A stretch of 64,000 nucleotides of DNA. Origin: Microbotryomycetes sp. JL201. Its lineage: Eukaryota > Basidiomycota > Microbotryomycetes. Positions 23,077-34,611 of this stretch are shown in pieces. The DNA lies in contig JAQYUZ010000002.1 of the NCBI GenBank assembly GCA_033819885.1, positions 558,001 to 622,000 of the forward strand. The letters are read 5' to 3'. The notes beneath the pieces were generated by a model. That model did no database searches and was not told where the DNA came from. It saw only the letters and a list, made by a program, of their open reading frames with translations. The translations under genes and the position numbers were made by a program. Within the stretch, counting starts at the first letter, position 1; every line of letters begins with the position of its first letter.

Positions 23077-23939
23077 TCACTTGATACGTTTCTCGAGATA
23101 TGCGGCTCCATGCATGTACAATTTGCCTTCTAAATCCTTTTCTTCGTACCGCGGAACCATGCGCTCAAACACAGTATATCCCTTGCGGACATACCAATCC
23201 TGGTTGACCCTGGCATCAGCGTCGTAGTGCCAACCGAACCTTTTCGCGTGACGAGGATCGACTGCCAGGTCGCGGTCGATTGTATTGAGCGTGACGTAAT
23301 CCGCGTCAAAGGGAGGTTTCGATGCCAAACTCTCTAACTCTGCCAGAATCATGTTGCCGAGACCCCGACCTGCCAAATGCTTGAGAGTGAACAGGTTTGA
23401 AATCTGGATCCTGCGCGGTTTCTTGTCTCGACAGACCAGTCGCTCGTCTCCCATGTCATCGTACCAGTCCTGGCAAGTCCTCGTCAGTCGTAGGAGATGA
23501 GTTGGTCCGACACTTGCAACCCACGAGCGAGCCCTGGCCAAGCGGTCGGAAATTAGGGTTCGGTGGCGGCCCCTCCTTTTTCGGCGAGAGATTACACATG
23601 TCTACTTGTGGCATATCGCTTGTCCATTTTGCTCGAGATTCTTGGTCGTCTGCAGGGAAGACCCAAAACAGTGCCTTGAGCGCAGTCAGGCGCGCAGTCC
23701 ACGTGTATGCAGTTAGAGGTCCGACCACACCTTGAGTCCTTGCCTGCCGTATTCTCGCCACTTGTCCACCTTGTCGACGTTCCATCCGCACAGCTGGAGG
23801 GGCCGTGCAATAGAAAGTCAGTCGAGTCACGTGCCGTTTCATTTCTGCTCGGCTCGATGCGCACCACTCGTTGGCGTCGCAGCTCTTCCACCTGTATACT
23901 ATCGTCCGGATCGAACGGTACCAGCTTGATGCTCGACAT
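23077..23939 (-). CDS. GNAT-family N-acetyltransferase
   Basis: Acetyl-CoA-dependent acetyltransferase of unknown acceptor. ATG 23939 gives MSSIKLVPFDPDDSIQVEEL; an intron joins to CGWNVDKVDKWREYGRQGLK, and another to ALFWVFPADDQESRAKW. The acetyl-CoA site is seen in ISNLFTLKHLAGRGLGNMIL (motif A, R-G-x-G-N/x). The C-terminal strand region is VNQDWYVRKGYTVFERMVPRY, where the DWYxxxGY element is typical of fungal GNATs of this type. It ends AAYLEKRIK at 23077. An in-frame upstream stretch and an ATG at 24124 exist, but using them would place the start 30 bp from the GH20 stop and needs an unseen splice, so 23939 is preferred. Confidence 0.83.
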
Positions 23940-24153
23940 GTCGGTCGTGAGCCCGAAGGATGGTACGAATCGGACGTGCCGCCCGCGAGTCCGCGAGGTC
24001 GGCGCGTTCGACCACGTGAAGCGACTTTTGTCTGTGATAAACTCGCCACAGAGTCCGTCGTATAAAAGTATGTATTGCTTAGAGAGACTTCATCATCCGT
24101 GTCATATCCCTCAATTGGGTTCATGGTCCGTACGCTCACGCCACGCCCAGCGT

Positions 24154-26579
24154 CTAGCTAATTGAGCTTTTGTCGCACAGGCCTGGGGTCAAAGCGCAAG
24201 CGTGCGGCTGCAATGGAGCGCCGCGGATGCCTCGGCTCAGCATACGATATCGCCAGTCGTGCAATCGAGGCAAAGCTTCCTTTCCACTTCGTGCCTCGCC
24301 GTTGATGAACTCGCCGGTCCAAAAAACTTCAGCGGCGGCAGCCGCTCTCGGCCTGTGTGTCGAATGTAAAAGCGTGCAACAGATGAAGTCAGTGAAGATT
24401 CAAACTGACCATGCCATTGAATCGAGATTCGTCGGATCTGCTTGCTCGCTCCACAACAACGCCTCGCCACCCAAAATGAGTCTTCTTTGCCTTGCAGTTA
24501 CATTTGCGTACGGATCGAACGAATAAATTTTTTGCCAACTCTTGAATGGGTCGCACCAAGAGTCGCCGCCTCCTTGAACGTTGCCAAGCCATCCGCCCGC
24601 ACCGCCTTTCAAGCTAGCAAGTCAGTCAATCCTTCCCGTGAAGCTGGTATCACTTACAATCTAGATAGAAGTAGTCGGACGCCTGGAGACGAATAAGTTT
24701 TGACGCATTGATCAAGGTCGGAGGGGTCTCTCACAGCATGGATGATACGAAAGCCCTTGTTCGCCACAGCTCGGACATTGGCGGACGAGATCCATACGGT
24801 GACGATTGTATCGAGTCCGAGCGACAGCTCATGGTTGAGAACCATCTAGTACATCGAGCAAGCCTTCAGTGATGCTCTGCACTTGGAACAGGCGTCTCAC
24901 CTCTTCCCAAACCACAGGCGTTTTGCGTTCATGGCGCAGTCGGTCGTGGACAGAACCGACAAAGTCTGTCAACAACAGGTCTAGAGTAGCATTTCCACGC
25001 TTTTCCATTTCTTGTTGCGTTTTTTTGTCCTCCAAATAGCAATTCTCGTTCTGGAAAGCGAATATGTCAGGCCGCTGCCTTGCTCTTGAACTATAGCCCG
25101 TGACAGACGACCTCATCGCCTCCTGTTGAAAAATAGGGACTTTTTATCATGCTGGAAGCGCTGCCGATGATGTTTGCTGCGAACGTGGTGGTTATTTTGT
25201 TCAATCGAAGCTGGCCTGTGCCAATTCGAGTACATTTGAGTTCGAAGACTTTATGAAACACGAAACGCTCACCTGTTGGAGGTTCGGCAGCATATCGTGC
25301 CCAGTTTGTGTTTTCGCCGAGACAAACGACGTGATCTGGATGAAAGCTCGCAACAGAGGCTGTGTGACCGGGCATGTCGACCTGTCTCAAGTTGGTCAAC
25401 ATTTGATGAGGCACCCTTCGTGGGTATAACGCACCTCAAGGAGCACAGAGATGCCCCGAGCGTTCGCATACTCCTGGATGTGCAGGATATCCCACCTCGA
25501 ATACGTCTCTACCGGCGAGTACGCCGCGTTCTTATTGAGGTGTGGAAATGCAGGAACGTAGAGAGGCCAAGCTTGTGAGTCTGTGGCGTGCCTAGACCCA
25601 AGGCGTCAGTAGCGGTGCGCTTTGATAGCGAGAGCTTCGAGCGTCGTACCAGTGAAAGACGTTGAGCTTGGCGAAAGACATGGCGTCGAGCGTTCTGAGA
25701 ATGTCTGCACACAATTGCTCAGTTTGCACCGCGGGAGGTCGGAGATGAACTCAGCACACTCGCACACACCTGAGACTGGGTAGAAATTCCTTGCAGTGTC
25801 AAGCATGAACGCGCGATGCGGAAAAACGGGTCGGTCTCGGATCTCAAGAGGTACATCGACAATGTAGCGTATGGATTGCTGCGCTCTTTGAGGCAGCTCA
25901 TAAACAAGCTGCGAAAAAGTTTGCAGACCTCGAAGCAAGCCAAGAGTTGTGTTGGCCTCCAATGTGGCCCGAGTCGAGTCGGAAGGCACAACAAGGCAAT
26001 CTGTCAAGTATCTGTCAAGAAAGAGTTCTTAGACAGTTGATCTAAGCCTACACGATTCGTCCTGGTCCTCATATGGTTGATTTGCGTTTTGCGAGATTGT
26101 CAAAATTTGGGAATTCGGCCTTGCAAACTCGACAAGAGATAGTGTCAAGACGTGTAGCTCTGGAGCAGAGAGGATTGCTGATCTACGAGCAACAGTATCA
26201 GCACTGCTGCCGGCCATGAGTTGTCGAGCACGATCACCTGTCTGCCTCACCGCGGCCGACAATGAGCCGCTGGTGATGATCATGCTCGAGATGGTAGACT
26301 GTCTCTTCAATCGCCAAGTTGAGCTATATTAAACCGCCCGCTTCAACTGCAAGTCCTCCTGGATTGGCTCAGCTTGATGCTCACATCACCGAACTGCGCC
26401 GTCGAGAACACGTTCGGCTGTGTGAACTCTATTTTGAAGCTCTCAGATATCCTCAGAAACCCTGTCCCGTTGGTTATGAGCAGTGGATGCGGCCAGAGCG
26501 CGGCTGCCGGCAAGTGGAGCGCCGCAAGGCCGACGACGAATCCTAGCCTTTGCAGAGCACAGCGGCTACTTGCCAGCAT
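24154..26579 (-). CDS. Secreted beta-N-acetylhexosaminidase, glycoside hydrolase family 20
   Basis: Removes terminal N-acetylglucosamine from chitin oligomers or glycans outside the cell or in the vacuole. ATG 26579 gives the signal peptide MLASSRCALQRLGFVVGL with AALHLPAAALWPHPL. The N-terminal GH20b-like beta domain follows (RISESFKIEFTQPNVF). The catalytic TIM barrel shows RHCFMLDTARNFYPV-like RAFMLDTARNFYPVS, VDMPGHTAS, and the diagnostic Asp-Glu pair in YFSTGGDEV (about 25110-25130). Later come WISSANVRAVANKGFRIIHA, GGEALLWSEQADPTNLDSM and the C-terminal LPRLHDWRYRMLSRGI, ending LCDKSSIS. There are more than ten short introns. It is in tandem with, and 120 bp downstream of, the GT90 gene on the same strand. 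Confidence 0.93.
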
Positions 26580-26699
26580 GGAGGGCGACAAAGTCCAGCA
26601 AGCGGGCAGAAATGCGAGTCGTGATGGCGGTCCGAAAGAGCCTGAGGACTCGGCAAGAATGTTTACAACAAAAAGAAAAGTCGTAGCGTCGTATATCCT

Positions 26700-28146
26700 C
26701 TAGTGTGGCTCCCAATGGACTTCGTTGACCAGCATGAAGCTTTCGTAATCCACGCCATCTCCGATGGAGGCTTTGAATCGCATCGTGGTGGCGTACTCTG
26801 CCAGCAAGCGCCGCCAGTAGCATGTGACCGAGGCAGGCGTAAGATACCTACATGCTCTCGTCAGCTTGTGAAAGCGAACGCTTGGCGGCCTGGGCTCACC
26901 GGTCTCGTAACGTGCGGACAGCATTGTCCGCGATCTGCTGCGCCCTCGCCTGGTCCGAGATGAGCTCATCCATGACCTGCGGCAAGTCCTTCCAACCCTT
27001 GTCTTTCAGAATCACAATGTTCTGGTTGGGTGAGGCGGGGTCACTGTTGAGTGCGTTGTGAAAGTGCTGCGTCCACTGCATTTTGTGTGAAATCACGACA
27101 CTGTGGCACAGAGCAAGGTATTTGAGACGACCACTGTATGCACTGTTACCTTCAGCAGATGCCAGATACCGATATTTGCAGTGGTCATCCATTGCGATAC
27201 GCCCCTGTGCCCCCGCTCCCCAGTTAATCTCGCCGATATCTGAATAGTCGTGACCAGCCGCGACGTCACGGAGCTCTTCTCGGATCTTCGCCAGGTACGC
27301 GCCGCGCCAGAACAGTTTGTCGGCCTTTTCCGCCCATGTCGTTCTAGCGTCGATGGCCTTTGCTCTGCGCCTCGCGTCTTGCCAACCGAGCACACGAGGC
27401 TCAGGCCAGCTCCAGAAACCGAAATCAGGCATGAGCCACGTTTGTTCTGACTGCTTGCCGTCTTCACGATTGAGCCCGAAATGCGGTCCCGGTGGAATAT
27501 TATCTGTACCGCGAAACCAGAACTCGACATCGGGAATGGGCTCGGGGGCCGTCATGAGGGCCTGATGCAGTGATGCCAAGATAGCCTGCGACCTCTTTGT
27601 CCATTCTCCTTTGAAACGTTTTATATAGAGCTGGCCGTTGACGATTGCCACTCTCGAGGCGTCTTCCTTTTCGCTACCTTGCTCAATCTCCTTGAGCGTG
27701 ACACCAGACCGATAAAAGTGCTCGCGCGTCTTCTCGAGCTCTGGCCACAGCAAGGGGAAGCCAGCGTCGCATTCGGCGTACGACAAACGGAGGTTTCGAG
27801 CAAGTCCTTCTGGCAAGGCGTCTGTCGAGTTGAGAATGCTGAACGCCTCTCGGTCAGACATGATGCTGGAGTCAAAGTTGATGTAGGGCTGTGCCCGTGC
27901 ACTGAGAACTATCGACCTGCCATACCAGAGGCCGATTAATAACGAACCGAAGCAGACAGCGACAAAGTGCAAAGACGTGGGTCCCGCAGAACGACGCTGC
28001 TGTGCATCGAAAGAGCGCCAGCCGGGTGCGGGCAGCTCAAAGTCGTTGCCAACTCTGGTGTAACGAGCGTCGCCAGCGTCGTTGGATGACCGGTGCTTGC
28101 CTGTTGCGCCGCTGCCATGCACCGCATTTCTGACCCATGACAGCAT
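26700..28146 (-). CDS. CAP10-like glycosyltransferase, family 90
   Basis: Golgi-type O-glycosyl (often xylosyl) transferase of the cryptococcal CAP10 family. ATG 28146 MLSWVRNAVHGSGATG is followed by a single membrane anchor (LHFVAVCFGSLLIGLWYG, residues about 55-72), giving type II topology. Family blocks: VEFWFRGTDNIPPGPHFG, MPDFGFWSWPEPRV, KADKLFWRGAYLAKIREEL, DDHCKYRYLASAEGNSAYSG and RLKYLALCHSVVISHKMQW, the GT90 core. The last intron is near 26890 and the C-terminal exon ends FMLVNEVHWEPH. An upstream in-frame extension to 28299 exists, but the 28146 start keeps the anchor at the usual distance. No missing core motif is noted. The acceptor glycan cannot be read from the sequence. Confidence 0.92.
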
Positions 28147-28560
28147 TGTCTTTAGGAGAAGTAAATGACCTGACCAGCACTCGCAAGCAGCCGGACAGCG
28201 AGACCCGAGCGCGAGGCGAAGCTTTGTGGCCTGAGCGTAAACGATGCGCGTCGCACAGACCATCAAACAGACAGACAAGCGCAGCCTGCGAGTCACCAAG
28301 GGCGAGGCTGAGCATCACAACTCCGTCTCCGCTACCTCGCTTTGACGATCTCGCAGACATACCAGCAATCGTCCGCCAGTGTCGATTGGCCTGCGCTGCG
28401 ACGCTCCGACACGCATGTCTTCCTTCGACGCCGATCGCTGCTTGGCGACGACCCTGAGTGACGAGCCTCATGCGCACTTGATTGGGTCCAATGTTGTTTC
28501 GAGTCGAGATCTCACACCGTGCGCCAACAGCACGCAGTGGCGTCGCAATAACGCACTGAC
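28147..28560. other. intergenic between divergent GT90 and membrane-protein genes
   Basis: Divergent promoter region. A short frame on the plus strand (28379-28612) has no motif and overlaps the next gene's start; nothing else is seen. Confidence 0.4.
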
Positions 28561-29556
28561 ATGTTGGCGGGCAGATCTGCAATCCTGTCAACCGTTTTTT
28601 TCCTCCTCGTGATTCCAACAGGCTACCTGTTTTACCGGCGGAGACTCAAGCGCTTTGCTGTCGCGTCTGTCTCGCTATTCTGTTTGTCGTGAACGCCACG
28701 TTTTCGCTAAGGTAAACTCTGACTAGTTTCGCCGCAGGTTCAGCACTGGCATTCGCAGTACATGCCGGAATCTCAAGTCGATCGCCACGCCCGCCGAACA
28801 GAACAGCGACCCAGGTTGAGCAAGTTTTGTTTGTGATTGCGCAACTCGCTGGGATCTGGGTTCACGTCTCGATCAGCAGAGACTTGATTGCTAGGGTCAC
28901 AATTCGTCTCGGCGCATCCAAAGTGGCATACGCCAGCTGCGTCGTTTGCCTGTTGTCCTTCGTCCTCTCGACGGTAGCCTACTCGAAGGCGCCCGATCCC
29001 GTCAACTCGCATACACCCTCTTCTCAGGTTTGTGCACGTCAGCAAACATTAGAGACTCGCTGACCGCTTTTGAGCAATAGTACACGTCTCTGCGAATAGC
29101 CGCTGCAGTCTTTCCGTTCTTGCTGGTACTCGTCCACGCTCTTTGGCTTCCCTTCGAACGAGCCATCTCGCCATTGGTGCTTCTGCGAGATATTCTGATT
29201 CTGACTTTGCTGGCGTGGTTTCTAGTCATACCTTCGTTCTGTGCGCTGTCCTCGAGTACATCAGTGCGAACTTACTGAGCGGCGTCATCGAATGCAGACA
29301 TCTTCGGCGCCGCTGTTGTCAATTCGGAATCATCGCCACTCGTCTGCTCTGCGGTATGGTTCTACATTGCGCTCGGTCTCTTTCAGATACTCGGTCTCGG
29401 TCCAATCGTTGTCGTAGCTTCGTTCACGGTGGTGTGTCTGCAAACTGCTCGATTGACGGGCTGATCTGACTTGATCCTCAGCGAATTGATGACGCGATCG
29501 AAATGCAGCGCTTGCTAGCCGACAAGGCACTTTTGCAGAACACGATACTGGCGTGA
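28561..29556 (+). CDS. Unknown integral membrane protein, about seven helices
   Basis: Family not recognised. A five-exon model closes in phase (263 aa): 28561-28681, 28738-29027, 29081-29255, 29298-29428, 29482-29556. Predicted membrane segments in order: ILSTVFFLLVIPTGYLFY, FAVASVSLFCSALAFAVHAG, VLFVIAQLAGIWVHVSI, YASCVVCLLSFVLSTVAY, AAAVFPFLLVLVHALWL, DILILTLLAWFLVIPSF and SAVWFYIALGLFQILGL, plus PIVVVASF. The soluble tail is short and charged (RIDDAIEMQRLLADKALLQN). The introns use GTTTGT twice, and GTACAT and GTGGTG as donors, with TTACTGA, CTGAC and similar branch sites. Helix count is by eye. No conserved motif of GPCRs, transporters or acyltransferases was noticed, so the function is left open. 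Confidence 0.7.
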
Positions 29557-32068
29557 AAATAAAGCAAGACAGCAGTTTAACAAAACGAGTACCGTGCTAG
29601 TATCTCCACTACTCATAAGAACCAAGCCTCGGTCTCAGCTGGAGGCGTAGAAAGCGTGCAACGCGCTGGCGGCGAAGGCTAAGAAAGGTCGTCAGCTCAC
29701 AGATCCGCTTCATGCTTGTCAGCGATCGCTTAAAAATAGAGCTCTTGGCCGTCTCAACAAGGATGCGCGCTGTTGCTGCTACGATTGCGTCGACGAAAGG
29801 CGAAAACAACCTGCCAAGACTAACGCCATGCTGATCGGTGACGGGGTCTTCATTGCGAAATCTCCCGGAGAGTCGTGTAAGATTGATGAAACTTTGTCTA
29901 GGTTGCTTCACATCGTCGAATATACTGCTAAGTCTCGAAAAGGATGCCGATAGCGGGATCGCCTGTCGGACGTGGCGAATCTGTCGCCATGTAAAGGTCC
30001 TCGTTGATTGATCGTAGCTCCGACTCCACGTCCAGATACGCTCTGCACCGGGATGCCTTAGTTTGGCTCTCGAGTCCTTCTCGCTCCCTCCATCGGGTCG
30101 TTTGGCGACTGCTGAGCCGATGTTTCTGATGACCGAAACGGACTCCGAGAGCATCTGATGCTTCTATAGAGCTTTCTAGCAGCCGAACCTATACTGATTG
30201 TGAAAGAACGATCCTTTCGGTCAAGCTCGCACACAGCGCGACCTTGTTTTGATAGGTGTGGCGGCCGAACATCAACGTCGTCGTTTTCGAGCTAGATCCG
30301 GCCTGTACGACACAGGCTGCCAGCCAATTCACGCGGAGATCGACTTTTGTACGAGCCGGTAGCGAAATCACTGAGCTCAGCGGTCCTCGCACGTCTCGTT
30401 GACTACCAGAACTTCCTATTTGTCGACTCGGCCGGTGAATGCGGACTCTTGCGGGGGTCAGATCCGGAAGACCAAGCGGTGACACCCATGCCCCTCCAAA
30501 CTTGCCACACGTGCATGTCGAGTCGTAGTCCCAACGTCCGCCTCTGCGATGCCGAGCAGGTTTTCGAGGTAGCTCGGATGCACGTTGCAGCGATCGCCAA
30601 GCATCACTTCGTGAGCGACCCTGTCTAGGTTGTGGAGAAGTCCCGGTCAAGAATGTGTGGACATACATATGGCGACAAGTCGGTTCATAGCTCGTTCATC
30701 GGCGGTGCAGTTTATAACAGGGAAGTCGTCTGAAACATCCCTCCAGCCCTGTGCCTGCTAGCGAGCACTTTGGGCACGCAGAAGACTGCTGCGAGCAACA
30801 TTTGTATGTGTCCTCCCGTTGCCCCATGCTTCTCACTGGCGATCCGGCGGAATGGAGTGACAATAATCATCGGACAAGATTCACGAGTTCAGCATGCGGT
30901 AGGAAAGGCGTGGACCATCCAAGTCACACACATGGGCTCGGTGCTTAACACTGTGTCAGTCATATCAACGAAATCGAAACAGCGGCGTTTAACCTCATCC
31001 GAGTCGATAGCTTGCCCAGCACGGCTAAATTTTCGAGAAAGCCGAGCGCTTTTTGTGAAAGCCAGGGTGAGGTGGATAAGCAGTAAAACCTTTGTCCAAG
31101 TCGACTGCGGAAGCTTGTATTGATGGCAGCCCCGAAATTCGGGTTGTTGGTGGAGCATCGTCGGGATTCGGACCCAGAGGTGCTGGCCAGTTTGGACGTT
31201 GCGCGTCTACGAGTATCCAAGTCTCCCATAACTCACAGTAGATATGATCGCAAACGGTGGTAGATGGAGTGAATCTGAAACGAGGACGGCAGCTGCTGAA
31301 AGGATTCGACGGCGTTTCACGAATCGAATCGTCTAGGCAGCGTTTTCCTGTAGCAACGGCGTTTGAGCGCTCGAAAGGTGACCTGTACAGATTCTGAGCC
31401 AGCAAGAGCTTCGAGCACCACAACATCACATGTTAAGCGCATCGAGGGCGAGCGCCGGATTGTGCTGCCGCTGCCCGAAGTCTGCAGGCGCGCACATGAC
31501 GCGTATCCATCAAGGTTCACACATTGCGAGTAAAACTGGGCCCGAGTTCTACCGTGGAGGCTCGTTCAACGACGTGGCAAGTCCGTCGGATCAAGCAGCT
31601 TCGCACGGTCACGTGACGTGCCGCAATGAGATTCTGCCTCGCTGCGTGGTCCACGGTCATCCGTGCAACATCAGCTTGCCGTGAAAACATAAACTTTGCC
31701 GCAAAGAGCGAGGCCGGCACGTGTCTAACGTCATTGAGCGGGTGCGACATGACTGAGACAATTTTCCGATCAACCCCTGCTTGTCTGAGGTTATCATTAG
31801 GCATTCCCGAAAGATGACCGCGTCTCGCGAACCGTGTTCCAAAAGAGAGTCGTGCGGCGCCGTCTTCGCGCCTCTTTCAACCTTTCTCACACTGACAACA
31901 CGACCTTCGTTACATACCACCCGCCATCGACTTTCTACCTGGCGCTGCCCACCTGCAGCTCACGTTCTGCGACAGCTCGATTCTGCGCGCCGCTCAGGCC
32001 TCTTTGCGAAAGGCGGGCGCCGGATCCGACTCTCTTCATCTCTGTGCCACTCGCAGAGCTGGAGCAAA
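29557..32068. other. gene-poor interval, 2.5 kb
   Basis: No complete gene is supported. The longest frame is 29609-30154 on the minus strand (181 codons, Ser/Arg-rich, no motif). Stretches that look protein-like occur on the minus strand at about 30189-30660 in two different frames and at 31025-31520, but none connects into a spliced model with proper ends. No terminal repeats, target duplications or transposase motifs were noticed. The 5' untranslated region and promoter of the acyltransferase must lie at its right end. Confidence 0.5.
31025..31520 (-). pseudogene. possible decayed gene fragment, unknown family
   Basis: A 134-codon minus-strand frame (31025-31429) contains natural-looking sequence such as DHIYCELWETWILVDAQRPN. 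An overlapping frame to 31520 (SPSMRLTCDVVVLEALAGSE) also looks coding but is in another phase. No splice pair joining them was found and no start is evident. Either a relic of a host gene or chance; the family is unknown. Confidence 0.2.
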
Positions 32069-34611
32069 ATGGGACAGCAGGTTGCCACGCATTTGCTTCA
32101 GCCGGGGTCACCCGTCTCGTCATTGCTGGGTCTGGCTCCTGGCCTGACCGACGACGAGAGCGATTCGTCAAACTATTCGGCCTCGCCGGCGAGAAGTCGT
32201 TCGCCCTCTCTGTCTCGCGGATGGCCAGCACCAACGAAACGCGATGAATCCGCATTCCGTGACATGTCAGATCTGCTATTAAAGCCCGGCATCTGGCCCG
32301 AGACGCCTCGTTCGCCCGCGCCACCGATGCACTCGTTTCATTCAAATTATGATGCCGATCAGAATGCCCTCGTCACAAACACCAATCGTTCTCAGTCAAT
32401 CCGGCGCGCGCGCTTTGACCCGTCAGATAGCTTGCAAGAGGTTCAAAGTACGCCTGTTCCACAGTCAGTCCCCCGCTTCGTGCCAACATTCGAGCATCTG
32501 TGAGCCCTTCAAGTCTCACTTCCCGTGCTACCCAATGTATTAACCCTGAGCTTCTTACCAGTCATTGGCAGCCCGCTTTCGAAAACGAAGCAGCTCGTCA
32601 GTTGCGGACGCCGCTCATCAGGAGGCTTGGTCCGACCGAATTAAGCTATTATCTTGCCACGCGTGGCCAAGGGGAGGAGAGCGGTGTCAATGATATGTGA
32701 GCGCTCCCGATGCTGCATGGTCTTAGTTGATTGACCTTCGATCATTCCAGGTACCTTCATATTGGCAAGGCATCACAGCACCTTCCAAGGCGCTTGAGGC
32801 TGACGTTTGGTGTCGATCTCCATAGGCTTCAAGGCGAGCCCGATGCTTATGACACCTTTACGTCTGCTTGACGTCTGGACAGAGCTCACCTTGCGCCATC
32901 CGCTGTTGGCTAGCTCGGTGGACTATCGCACCGCGGAAGAAGAAGCTTACTTTGTGTGCGTGCTTGGGGGTTCATGACTTGCTCCGTCATGCTGACATAG
33001 ACTTGCGGCGGCGCAGACATCATCCACCAGTATCAAAGAGTGAGGCCCGAATCCGCGCTGGATCGCTCATGGCATTGGTCGCGCAACATAGTCACCAAGG
33101 TGCTCTTCATTGCATGCTATGTGAATCGCAGGTCACTCACTCCACTCGCATCTATAGATCTTCTCGACGACTACCTGAACGGTCCACGGACCTTAGCCGA
33201 CAACCGCTTGTCTTTTTTCGTGATCTCGAGCCCTGAACCGCAAAGCACGCTCGACTCGGCAGATGTGCCACTCGAGTACCACTTCATGTTGTTCTGTTCG
33301 CATTTCATCGGAGACGGGATGGCTCTGCACGCTACGGCGAACGAGTTCTTCCAGCTGCTCACTTCCGGGTCGGATGATTCATTCACCGCCACTGATGCGC
33401 TGGACGTCGACGTCCGTCAAAGTAACACCCATGATTTGCCAGAGGCGCTAGAAACCTGTCTCAAGATGCCTCAGCAATCATCCAATATCCGCTGGGCTGC
33501 GGCTTGCGTTGATTACGCCTCGAATCAAAGGCAACAAGTCGTAAGTGCCCCGTCATTCAATGATGTCGGCCGGCTCACACGTCAGCTCATTCAGGGAGGA
33601 CATGCTTTGAGGCGCAAACGTCTCGGATCACGCGAAACAACGGTCCGGACCGTTGCGATCGACGCAATCAAAACGAAAACTATGCTCGCCTCGTGCAAGG
33701 CTCACGGCACGACAATCTCGAATGCTGTCATGGGTCTCGTCAATGTGGCCCACATTCGCGCCAACCCTGACCTCGACACGCGTCAGCCGATGTTGTTCTA
33801 CAGCGCGATGTCAATAAGGTCGGCGCTTGAGGCACAGCCACGCAAAGCATGTCCATCGCTGCCAGAAGACCATTTCCGCATCGCCATTTCATACTTCAAC
33901 ATCATTTTGCCCAGCTTCTTGCCGAAGTCTACCTCAACGAGTGAAATCTTTTGGGCTCGGTGTCACTCAGTGAAGCGGCAAACGACGAAGGCCGTCAAGA
34001 GTCCGTTTCTCAAAAGCCGAGCAATCAAGACTGCCTTGGAGCGAGAGCAACGGTCGATCAATTTCGCTCGAGAAGACGAATGCAAAGAGCAAATGTCGAA
34101 AGACACCGGTCTCGGGCTGCACATCCCGTTGCGCGAACCCGTTCGACCGATCACGCCCCCACAAGCTGTGCAAAAGGCTCCGCAAAAGGTCCCCAGCACA
34201 GCTCTGATGGGTTTGTCGATGCTCGGGAGTAAGTATTCTGGATGTCTGAACTAACACAGGCACTGACACATTCTTGCTTCAGACCTCGACGGAGTTTACA
34301 CGCACAAAACATATGAGGGAGTTGAGCTCGAGAGGTGAGTCTCGATGTGTCCGATTGGGGCCGGTCGCTGACGAGCAGCCACGCAGCCTCACAACGGGGT
34401 CCCGACAACGCCCTGGAGCACTTTTGTTATTTGCGTACACGTTTGCTGTAAGCTTATATTGCCGCCCATCGCCGGCGCCAAGTGTCCTGACCTTCGTCGA
34501 CAGGGCAAACTGTGGTTTTCCCTCGGTTACGACCGCAATGGCTTCGAAAGCGGCACTATCGAGACCTTCTGGTCAGAGTTTCTACAAAGTGCCGATGAAT
34601 TTTTGCTGTGA
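32069..34611 (+). CDS. Alcohol-acetyltransferase-like CoA acyltransferase (condensation/BAHD-type fold) with long N-terminal extension
   Basis: Probably transfers an acyl group from acyl-CoA to a hydroxyl; substrate unknown. A nine-exon model closes in phase (688 aa): 32069-32499, 32562-32696, 32751-32764, 32826-32955, 33001-33039, 33132-34228, 34283-34334, 34387-34447, 34504-34611. The first 143 residues (MGQQVATHLLQPGSPVSS...) are Ser/Pro-rich and disordered. The domain then starts: LIRRLGPTELSYYLATRG, GVNDMYLHIGFKASPMLM, LTLRHPLLASSVDY, LLDDYLNGPRTLADNRLSFF. The catalytic-type HxxxDG motif is in CSHFIGDGMALHATANEFF. The end reads GKLWFSLGYDRNGFES, the family's C-terminal block. Exon 3 is 14 nt, and intron 32765-32825 is GC-AG (GCAAGG donor, GCTGACG branch). 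It is isolated in a gene-poor interval. Confidence 0.88.

Noticed and set aside
23940-24124. Upstream start for the GNAT gene (MNPIEGYDTDDEVSLSN)
   Set aside because: Joining it to the GNAT frame needs a splice that I could not place in phase, and it leaves just 30 bp to the GH20 stop.
29609-30154. 181-codon minus-strand frame as a gene
   Set aside because: No motif, no splice support, Ser/Arg-rich composition and isolated position; kept only as part of the gene-poor interval.
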